This document shows positions 26,381 to 33,622 of a stretch of DNA of 42,701 nt, one piece after another. The notes beneath the pieces were generated by a model. The model made no database searches and was not told the origin of the DNA. It saw only the letters and a list, made by a program, of their open reading frames with translations. Both the position numbers and the translations under genes were made by a program. The first letter of the stretch is position 1, and the number at the start of each line of letters is the position of its first letter. The stretch lies in assembly GCA_028819495.1 (NCBI GenBank), contig JAPPLI010000013.1, positions 1 through 42,701 of the forward strand, read 5' to 3'. The DNA comes from Gammaproteobacteria bacterium (lineage in GTDB: Bacteria; Pseudomonadota; Gammaproteobacteria; Eutrophobiales; Eutrophobiaceae).

Positions 26381-28708
26381 ATGGCAAACCAGTTTGGTGA
26401 AGCGCTGCGACACTTCGAAGATCGATATGGGGAGTGGGTGATCGCGAATCGCCTACCCATCATCGTGATTTCCCTGATACTGGTCATGATTGCTGCAAGC
26501 GGTAGCGTGAACCTCAAATTCTCCACAAATTACCGCATGTTTTTCAGCAAGGACAATCCTCAACTCCTTGAGTACGAATTGCTGGAAAATACCTATGGGA
26601 AGAGTGATAACGTTCTCTTTATGATAGTTCCGGAAGATGGCGACGCTACCTCGGAGCCGGCCCTTGCGTCCCTGGTCTGGCTGACTGAGCGCGCCTGGCA
26701 GACGCCATACTCCACGCGGGTCGATTCAATCGCAAACTTCCAACATACAATGGCGGACGGTGACGACCTGTCCGTTAACGACCTCGTGGACCCGGCGAAA
26801 ATCGGCAACGCAGACGAACGATCCCGGATTCGCACAACGGCCCTGGCCGACCCGCGGCTCGCAGGCAACCTCCTGGCCCGTGACGGGGGGGTCAGTGCTG
26901 TCAATGTCACCGTGCAACTTGCCGAGGAAAACGAAGCATTCACGATACCTGAGGTAGCCGGTTTCGCTCGCACACTTGCCGCCGAAACCGAAAGGCAGTT
27001 TCCTGGTATCGAAGTCCGGTTAGTCGGTACGGTAATCATCAATCACACCTTTACGGAAGCCTCAGTGGCCGCAACGCAGACATTTCTGCCTTTGAGCCTG
27101 GCAGTCATGGCGCTGGTGCTTTATTTCATGACCCGGGGTTTCGCAGGCGTAGCTTCAACAGGGCTGGTCATGGTCTTCTCTGTCCTCGCGGCGCTCGGCC
27201 TGGGCGGCTGGACAGGCTTGCCGTTTTCGCCAACTACGGTAACCGTACCGACTATCATAATGATGGTTGCGGTAGCCAACTGCACTCACCTGCTGGTTAC
27301 CATGCTGCAGCGTCTGCAGGCCGGAGATTTGAAACAAACGGCTATCATCGAATCGCTCAGGGTCAACCTGCAGCCGGTGTTCCTCGCAAGCCTGACTACA
27401 TCACTGGGGTTCCTGGCCATGAACTTCTCCGAAGTGCCTCCATATCGTCACCTCGGAACCTTCGTTGCATTTGGCGTCGGCGCTGCGTTTGTGTTATCGA
27501 TCACATTTCTACCGGCGCTGCTCTCGCTCCTGCCCGTGCGCGCACAGGCGACCGGACGGAACAACGACCAGGCAATGACAGCATTCGCGGACTTCGTGTT
27601 GCGCCACAGGACGCCTCTTTTATGGGGGTCGGTGACTGTCGTGCTGATCTTGACTGCAGCCGTCACGCGCAATGAGTTGAACGACGTTCTGGTACATTTC
27701 TTTAAAGAGAACGTCGAAATCCGCCAGGATACAGATTTTCTGGATGAGCGCCTCAGCGGAAACACAGTGCTCGAATACTCCCTCGCTTCATCCGGGCCTG
27801 GCGAAATCGCCGACCCTGAGTTCCTTGAGGACTTGTCGGCCTTTGCCGACTGGTACCGGGCTCAACCGGAAACACGGCACGTTACGGTCATCAGTGACAC
27901 CTTCCGTGAAATCAACAAGAACATGCACGGCGATGACCCGGACGCCTACCGGCTTCCCGCAAACCACGAACTCGCTTCGCAATACCTGCTGCTCTACGAA
28001 CTCTCACTCCCCTTCGGCCTCGACCTCAACAACCGGATCGACGTGTCCAGGTCGGCAACGCGCATGACGGTGGCGGCGAAGACGCTCTCCTCACGGGAAG
28101 TACTGGAATTGGATGCGCGTGCCGAGGGCTGGCTGGGAGAAAACGCGCCAAATATAATTCGTGCCGATAGTTCAGGAATGGCGCTGATGTTTGCTCACAT
28201 CGGACAACGCAACATTCGGGCCATGTTGCTGGGAACAGCTATTGCGTTCCTCGGTGTCTCCATCGTCCTCTTTACCACCTTCCGCTCGTTTCGGATCGGC
28301 CTGGTGAGCCTGGTGCCCAATTTCGTCCCCGGCTTGATGGGTTTTGGCATCTGGGGGTTGACGATGGGACAAGTGGGACTCTCCTTGTCCTTCGTGATGG
28401 CTATCACGATCGGAATCGTGGTGGACGATTCGGTGCACTTTCTCAGCAAATACCTCCGCTCCAGGCGTGAGCACGACTACGCGCCCGAAGACGCGGTACG
28501 CTACGCGTTTCAAACGGCCGGGGGAGCGTTAATTACGACCACGGCTGTGTTGATGTCGGGTTTTCTGCTCTTTTGCATGTCCGAGTTCCTGCTCACCCGC
28601 GACATGGGTATTCTTACCTCACTGATCATCGGACTGGCGCTGATCGCCGATTTTCTACTGCTTCCGCCTCTTTTGCTGGCAGTGGACAGGCGCTCTGCAT
28701 CTCGCTGA
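26381..28708 (+). CDS. MMPL/RND-superfamily lipid-type exporter
   Basis: A protein of 775 residues with two repeats of one helix, a periplasmic loop and five helices. Repeat 1 opens at residues 22-42 and its five-helix bundle contains MALVLYFMTRG and TVPTIIMMVAVANCTHLL. Repeat 2 contains VTVVLILTAAVT and MAITIGIVVDDSVHFLSKYL, the latter with the Asp pair used in proton relay. It is related to MMPL proteins and the hopanoid transporter HpnN, which move lipids, and not to drug RND pumps with adaptors. It sits inside the RiPP operon (18 bases after the ABC gene), pointing to a hydrophobic or lipidated cargo. Confidence 0.85.
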   Translation: MANQFGEALRHFEDRYGEWVIANRLPIIVISLILVMIAASGSVNLKFSTNYRMFFSKDNPQLLEYELLENTYGKSDNVLFMIVPEDGDATSEPALASLVWLTERAWQTPYSTRVDSIANFQHTMADGDDLSVNDLVDPAKIGNADERSRIRTTALADPRLAGNLLARDGGVSAVNVTVQLAEENEAFTIPEVAGFARTLAAETERQFPGIEVRLVGTVIINHTFTEASVAATQTFLPLSLAVMALVLYFMTRGFAGVASTGLVMVFSVLAALGLGGWTGLPFSPTTVTVPTIIMMVAVANCTHLLVTMLQRLQAGDLKQTAIIESLRVNLQPVFLASLTTSLGFLAMNFSEVPPYRHLGTFVAFGVGAAFVLSITFLPALLSLLPVRAQATGRNNDQAMTAFADFVLRHRTPLLWGSVTVVLILTAAVTRNELNDVLVHFFKENVEIRQDTDFLDERLSGNTVLEYSLASSGPGEIADPEFLEDLSAFADWYRAQPETRHVTVISDTFREINKNMHGDDPDAYRLPANHELASQYLLLYELSLPFGLDLNNRIDVSRSATRMTVAAKTLSSREVLELDARAEGWLGENAPNIIRADSSGMALMFAHIGQRNIRAMLLGTAIAFLGVSIVLFTTFRSFRIGLVSLVPNFVPGLMGFGIWGLTMGQVGLSLSFVMAITIGIVVDDSVHFLSKYLRSRREHDYAPEDAVRYAFQTAGGALITTTAVLMSGFLLFCMSEFLLTRDMGILTSLIIGLALIADFLLLPPLLLAVDRRSASR

Positions 28709-28738
28709 CGCGCGCCCGGAAACATCTATTGGCATTTG

Positions 28739-29629
28739 ATGAACACAGGCCACGAAACACCCTCATCTGAACACGAACGCCTGGTCCAGCGCCACTATGA
28801 CACTATGACCAAAGGGTACTATCTCCAATGGAACCCTGACCATTTTCACATGGGACTGTTCAATCCCGGGGAGCGCCCCGGGCATAACGAAGAAATGAAA
28901 TATTCGGAAGGGCTCGCGCGCGCCCTGGAACGCATGATAGAGGTTATAGTTGCTCCTGCGGAGATTGATGAGCGCCACCATGTTGTGGACGCAGGCTGTG
29001 GAGTGGGCGGTACCGCCATCTATCTTGCCAGAATGCATGGGTGCAGGGTCACAGGCATCAACCTGAGCAGGGTGCAATTGGAGTTGGCCGACAAAAAGGC
29101 ACTTGATGCAGATCTGGATGACCGAGTCAGGTTCGAGTATGCGGATTGTTCCCGATATCTTCCCTTCACCGACGCTTCGGTCGACGTGGTTGTCAACATG
29201 GAAAGCGCCCGCCATTACAGTGACCGGAGACGGTTTCTGAGTGAAGTGTACAGAATCCTTAAACCGGGCGGAAAGATCGTAGCGACCGACTGGATGTGCC
29301 GTGACGGGTTGAAGGCCAACCAATACGATATTTTCATTCGACCGTTGTGCAAAGCCTGGTTATTGCATGATCTGGAGAGCCAGTTTACGTACACCCGGCT
29401 GCTGCACGAAGCAGGTCTGGAAGTCATCGAGTTCGAGGGTTTCGGCGGGAAGGTGTTGGACAACCTCCATATCCTCAAGAACATTTACCAATCCTTCAGG
29501 TTAATCCGATTAAGTGGAATTAACGCGCCCTCCGTAATCAAAGTGATGGACCGGACCGCAAAAATCCATGATGCCTGGCGAAATACCTGCTTCGACATCA
29601 GACGGTACTATGCGTTGAAACCACAATAG
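28739..29629 (+). CDS. SAM-dependent methyltransferase (class I)
   Basis: A protein of 296 residues. Motif I is VVDAGCGVGGTA (about 82-93), with VTGINLSRVQLE and the post-motif RILKPGGKIVATDW. The N-terminal HFHMGLFNPGERPG resembles sterol, tocopherol and small-terpenoid C-methyltransferases. It uses SAM to methylate a small molecule or a peptide-linked group. It starts 30 bases after the MMPL gene and ends the long plus-strand operon. The preferred start is the ATG at 28739, since the frame one codon earlier opens with TTG. Substrate unknown. Confidence 0.85.
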   Translation: MNTGHETPSSEHERLVQRHYDTMTKGYYLQWNPDHFHMGLFNPGERPGHNEEMKYSEGLARALERMIEVIVAPAEIDERHHVVDAGCGVGGTAIYLARMHGCRVTGINLSRVQLELADKKALDADLDDRVRFEYADCSRYLPFTDASVDVVVNMESARHYSDRRRFLSEVYRILKPGGKIVATDWMCRDGLKANQYDIFIRPLCKAWLLHDLESQFTYTRLLHEAGLEVIEFEGFGGKVLDNLHILKNIYQSFRLIRLSGINAPSVIKVMDRTAKIHDAWRNTCFDIRRYYALKPQ

Positions 29630-29689
29630 GCCGTGCCTGTTCCGTACGCCAAATCGGAAACGGACAACTATTCTTCCCGACTATACCGA

Positions 29690-29718
29690 TTGACAAAGGC
29701 TTTGTAATTTGGTACAAT
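29690..29718 (+). promoter_or_regulatory. Strong sigma70 promoter of the NHLP precursor gene
   Basis: TTGACA (29690-29695), a 17-nt spacer and TACAAT (29713-29718) give six of six and five of six consensus bases with ideal spacing. The predicted start is about 29725, leaving a leader of about 57 nt with AGGAG (29769-29773) eight bases before the ATG at 29782. This gives the precursor its own transcript, independent of the upstream operon. Confidence 0.8.
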
Positions 29719-29781
29719 CACTTCCCGGTAGTAGTTGTAACTTATTGTTTTTATTAAGAAGTCAGGATAGGAGTATAGATT

Positions 29782-30054
29782 ATGCAAGCTCAAACCCAAA
29801 CAGCCTTGAAAACGGCCAGTGACATGCACGCAGTATTGGTTGAAAAATCTCTTGAAGACAGTGAATTCCGGCAAAGGCTGATAGCAGACCCCAAGGGGGT
29901 TACCTCCGAGGAATTTGGTATTACCCTTCCGGACGCCATTGAAATTCAGGTCCATGAAAGTGATAAATACACTTTTCATGTGTCGCTGCCGCCCAGCAAC
30001 GAACTGGACGAAGAACAACTTGAGATGATCGCTGCCGGTCTCTGCTGCTGCTGA
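29782..30054 (+). CDS. NHLP-family RiPP precursor peptide with Cys3 core
   Basis: A 90-residue precursor. Residues 12-70 form the NHLP leader: SDMHAVLVEKSLEDSEFRQR, then FGITLPDAIEIQVHES and FHVSLP. An acidic helix ELDEEQLEMIAAG (74-86) leads to the C-terminus LCCC. The likely C39 cleavage site is after AAG, which would leave a four-residue core with three adjacent cysteines (88-90), substrates for YcaO-made thiazolines. Being short, separately promoted, terminated and next to transport and YcaO genes makes it the most likely substrate of the locus. A core this small is unusual for RiPPs. Confidence 0.9.
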   Translation: MQAQTQTALKTASDMHAVLVEKSLEDSEFRQRLIADPKGVTSEEFGITLPDAIEIQVHESDKYTFHVSLPPSNELDEEQLEMIAAGLCCC

Positions 30055-30112
30055 ACGAGCGTAACCGATTCGGCTAAACAGCAATCATCCAATAAACTGG
30101 TTTTACATATAG

Positions 30113-30153
30113 CTGCTCTCCAGGTCGAGCAAGACTTGGGGAGCAGTTTTTTT
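30113..30153 (+). terminator. Rho-independent terminator after the precursor gene
   Basis: CTGCTCTCC (30113-30121) pairs with GGGGAGCAG (30138-30146), with one G-U pair, around a 16-nt loop. Seven T residues follow (30147-30153). It lies 58 bases past the precursor stop and separates the plus-strand genes from the convergent YcaO operon. Confidence 0.85.
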
Positions 30154-30172
30154 ACGGGGTATTACCGTAAAG

Positions 30173-31300
30173 TTATTCGTGGGGGCCCACTTCCAGCGGC
30201 CAGGAAAACAGCAGCAGAAAGATATAGCCCTTGACCGGGCCGACCTGGTCGCCGGTCACTGTGATCTTGAGGTGGTGAATGCCCCGCACCGACATGAACG
30301 GTCCGGATTCCCCCGACAGGGGTTCCGACCCTGCCGACCATTCAAGCAGCGCCGACAGCTTTTCCGGAACTGCGATACCTGCCGCCCGTATGCCATCAAT
30401 GATGGCTGTCCAGTACTCCCTGCCTTTCAACATGAATTGTCCTTCCGGAGCATACAGACTCAGTCCGAGCGTCGGCCCCACGCCGGAGGCATCCACATCC
30501 AGGTGAAGCCCAATCTCAGCAGGTGCGCCACTTTCTTCAATTGGCGACAAAGTGGGATCGATAAGCGAACACAGTCCGGGCCAGCCAGCGCGTTCGAGAA
30601 ATTCCGTGACCGAACCCTTTCGATTAAAACCCATCAATGCAAGTCGAACTATCCTTGTTCTACCGGGAAAGGTTCCTACTGAACGAATGTACATATCCGG
30701 GCTGAGCGCCCGGTACACCAGTTCGACCTGTTGACGCTCGGCAGAGTCCGGTTCCTGGTTCACGGCAGTATCCAGCGCGCCAAGTATAATGCCAAGATCC
30801 TCAAGTTGTTGTTCTCCGCCGCCTCCTGCCAGCGTCTGTCCCTCGGGATACAGAAAGACCGCCGGGGATGATGCTTTATCGGGCAACGGCGAATCGATAT
30901 CATATTCAACCATGATCTTCCTCCCGGCAATGCGGCGGAGAGGAGCTTCTTCCCGGTCTGTCTCATTCAGAAACGAGACCATACCTGCCGTAGCCAAATC
31001 CGCGCGGGCAGATTCCGCAGCCCCCTGCAAGATCTCTGCAGTCCTGCTCCCGCCGACCAGCGAGGCGCCGAAATCCGCTCTCGGATTGCTTTCATGCAGA
31101 GGCACTTCAAACCCGAATGGGAAAGCCGCAATCGTCACGGGCAAGTCACGGACCCGTGCCAACAGACTCTTCCATTCCCGGTCACCAATAAGCGCCGGAG
31201 GAATGCGGTCCCTGAACTGCTCCAGCAGTTCTCCCAGGCAACCTGCCTCGTGAACAAGGCGTTTCTCGGTAGCTATGGCCCATGTCTGTTTGATGCTCAT
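30173..31300 (-). CDS. Uncharacterised RiPP-locus protein
   Basis: A protein of 375 residues that I do not recognise. It is soluble, with no signal or membrane segment. Residues about 1-120 are helical. The central part (about 200-300) is beta-rich with RTRIVRLALMGFNRKG, ERAGWPG and IGLHLDVDASGVGPTLGLSL. The C-terminus reads SVRGIHHLKITVTGDQVG, then VKGYIFLLLF, a layout with a conserved-looking HHxK. It begins ten bases after the YcaO stop and is surely co-transcribed, so a role in precursor binding or tailoring is plausible. A prenyltransferase-like or scaffold fold cannot be excluded. Confidence 0.7.
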   Translation of the reverse strand: MSIKQTWAIATEKRLVHEAGCLGELLEQFRDRIPPALIGDREWKSLLARVRDLPVTIAAFPFGFEVPLHESNPRADFGASLVGGSRTAEILQGAAESARADLATAGMVSFLNETDREEAPLRRIAGRKIMVEYDIDSPLPDKASSPAVFLYPEGQTLAGGGGEQQLEDLGIILGALDTAVNQEPDSAERQQVELVYRALSPDMYIRSVGTFPGRTRIVRLALMGFNRKGSVTEFLERAGWPGLCSLIDPTLSPIEESGAPAEIGLHLDVDASGVGPTLGLSLYAPEGQFMLKGREYWTAIIDGIRAAGIAVPEKLSALLEWSAGSEPLSGESGPFMSVRGIHHLKITVTGDQVGPVKGYIFLLLFSWPLEVGPHE

Positions 31301-31309
31301 GTCTTTCCT

Positions 31310-33622
31310 TCAAGTAATAACCGGCACAGGGTTGAACTCAGCCTCCAGGAGAGGACTCTCGCGCCGGCGCATCTCCACCGGTACTTCGTATAAACGTCCC
31401 GGCGCAAAACGTTCCCAGAAGTGACGCAGTCCCGGCACGATGACCCTTACAACCGGCATGCCGATATCCGGCCGGGTCTGGTCGAGCACCAGGAATTCCA
31501 TACCCTTGGCTTCCACAAGCGATCGGGATCGTTCCACGTCTTCCATCACGTCCGCGGTCTCGGGAACGGGATAGTCCGACCTGCAACGCAAGGCCGCGCC
31601 GGATACAGGCGCCAGGTAGGGGTGGTCCGCAAGCTTGACGGTATCCCACCACCACCGGGACAGCGGGTCATTGATATCATGACCGGCGCCGCCTTTCCCC
31701 GAGCCCTGGATCCAGTTCAGCACCTGGTTCAATTCGCATACCGCGCGCAAAGCCGCAATGTGCGGGTCGGTATGGGTACCGGCCCCGTAGATGATGTCTT
31801 CCGCTCCCCTGTCGATCCGGCGCGAGATGGCAATGAAGGTGGGAATTCCAAGATCGCTGGTGGCATCCAGCAACCACAGGTCGCGCTGATAATTACGGTA
31901 GTATTCGGTTGCGAATGCCAGGTATTCGTCGTCGAAACTCTCCAGGTCCACGCCGGGCAGCAACAGCCGGTTGTACCACCAGATTGCGAAGGCATCGCGT
32001 TCCACCAATTCAAAGAACCCCTGGAGGATGGCCTCCTCCAGCGTATTTCCGGCGGCACACCCGTTCGAGTCCGCGATGAGGTCCGAGCGACCGCGATATT
32101 CTTCCGGGATACTGTAGAGCATGGACGTAGGCAGATACCGGTGTTGTTCCCGTGTGAGCGACCAGACCGGAGACCAGTCGATCTCCGCGTCCGGGTCGAA
32201 ACGCGGCGGAACAATATTGTACGGGTGCCCGCGGCCGTTGATTTGCTCTGCATTGTCCAGTTGGCGGTCACTGAATAACTGCACCTGGTTCGGATGAATC
32301 GCCTCAGCTTCATCGGCTTCGACGAAATCGGAGAAACGTCTGCGGCAGCGAATTTCATCACCATGGAAAGCATTGGAATAACGCTCTACTGCCTCACACA
32401 GGGCGCTTGCCCTTGACTGCTGCGGGGTGCTGCCCTTGCCCACGCATTTACTCCGCAAACTGCGCCGTAACGAACTCAGCCTGCTGCTTTTCAGTGCAAA
32501 ATTGGTCCCGGACCAGTAAACGTGGAGCCAGGCATCGGCATCTTCCGTGGTACGTCTGACCCAGGTCACGACACCGCTGACCGGGCTTACCAGGTGATTG
32601 TACCTGGCGAGGGTCTCCTCCGGGGGAACTGCGCGCACGCCGCCACTGTTACTGACGCTTTTAGGGCTGGGTCGCAGCCGCACCGGAACAGCCGGTCGAT
32701 CAGCACGATACAGTTCTTCATCCCCACAGGCAAAACATTGTGGACGCCGCATGATGGAGTGGCATTCGCTGTTCAATTGAACCATATCCAGTGAGATCGC
32801 ATTTTCATGGAGAGACGCCATTTCTTCGAGAACCAGCCACTTGGCGATCTCTGCCGCGACGAGACCATATACTGCATCCAGGATGACGGTCTCGTCGGCA
32901 CGAGGCTTGAAGGCCGCATCATCACCGGCATAGTTGCGCAGGAAGTTGTGAACCTCCTGGTGGCCGCGCAGCCGATACGCCAGACAGGCCCAGCACGGAC
33001 CCTGCTGCGCCGGACGGAAGACCGGTCCGAACAACGGCTGCACGCCCTTTGGTCTTACCAGCATCCAAGGGATACCGGACTCCATATGGCGCCGATTGAG
33101 GGTCCCGTACCGTTCGTCGAGATAATCGTCACAGACGGCGACGTAAAGAGTCGGGTTGTCCGGCCCCGGGCTTACACCCATTTCACTGAGCCGCCCGGCA
33201 AGCCGGCCGTCATCACCGACAACCGCAACCCTGGACTCTCCCAGACGTTCCTCTGCCCGGCAGGGGGAGGCGCCCAGCGAAGACCAGAATGCCGCCGGTC
33301 CCCGTTCCATATCGTATTCACCGGAAACGGCGTATCCCTTGGATGTCAGGAACACAAGCGCTTTCTCGACATCGGATGCCGGGTATGCCGGAGCAAGTGC
33401 GTCCGTGATGTCCTGTCGCGAACTGCGACCATCGAGAAGCGGCAGGAGATCGGCGTGAATGCTGCCATGGAGCAGTGTGTTGAAGGTCTCGGAAACCAGC
33501 AACACTTGCTGGCCGTCGATCGGATGAAATTCGAAATGCGGCGTAAGTATCGGTGTCTTGACAAGATCGCAGTCGGCAGCAGCGACCTTCTTCAGAATCC
33601 CGCGTGGCGTATCATTTCGCAT
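31310..33622 (-). CDS. Fused ThiF-like (C) / YcaO (D) azoline cyclodehydratase
   Basis: A protein of 770 residues. The N-terminal about 320 residues are the leader-binding ThiF/E1-like partner with a winged-helix part and four zinc Cys (C210-W-A-C213, C296-F-A-C299). The YcaO domain runs from about 335 to the end. Its ATP/Mg motifs are GKGSTPQQSRASALCEAVER (396-415) and the GNTLEEAILQGFFELVERDA block. The C-terminus is NPVPVIT, close to the PxPxP tail. It converts Cys, Ser or Thr to azolines on a bound leader. The start overlaps the AlkB-GlnE gene by 11 bases. No SagB-type dehydrogenase is present, so rings may stay as azolines. Confidence 0.9.
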   Translation of the reverse strand: MRNDTPRGILKKVAAADCDLVKTPILTPHFEFHPIDGQQVLLVSETFNTLLHGSIHADLLPLLDGRSSRQDITDALAPAYPASDVEKALVFLTSKGYAVSGEYDMERGPAAFWSSLGASPCRAEERLGESRVAVVGDDGRLAGRLSEMGVSPGPDNPTLYVAVCDDYLDERYGTLNRRHMESGIPWMLVRPKGVQPLFGPVFRPAQQGPCWACLAYRLRGHQEVHNFLRNYAGDDAAFKPRADETVILDAVYGLVAAEIAKWLVLEEMASLHENAISLDMVQLNSECHSIMRRPQCFACGDEELYRADRPAVPVRLRPSPKSVSNSGGVRAVPPEETLARYNHLVSPVSGVVTWVRRTTEDADAWLHVYWSGTNFALKSSRLSSLRRSLRSKCVGKGSTPQQSRASALCEAVERYSNAFHGDEIRCRRRFSDFVEADEAEAIHPNQVQLFSDRQLDNAEQINGRGHPYNIVPPRFDPDAEIDWSPVWSLTREQHRYLPTSMLYSIPEEYRGRSDLIADSNGCAAGNTLEEAILQGFFELVERDAFAIWWYNRLLLPGVDLESFDDEYLAFATEYYRNYQRDLWLLDATSDLGIPTFIAISRRIDRGAEDIIYGAGTHTDPHIAALRAVCELNQVLNWIQGSGKGGAGHDINDPLSRWWWDTVKLADHPYLAPVSGAALRCRSDYPVPETADVMEDVERSRSLVEAKGMEFLVLDQTRPDIGMPVVRVIVPGLRHFWERFAPGRLYEVPVEMRRRESPLLEAEFNPVPVIT

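Noticed and set aside
30151-30171. TTTACGG...CCGTAAA inverted repeat before the end of the minus-strand operon
   Set aside because: On the minus strand it is followed by an A-run, not a T-run, so it is not a terminator for that operon. Its arm merely extends the T-tract of the plus-strand terminator.
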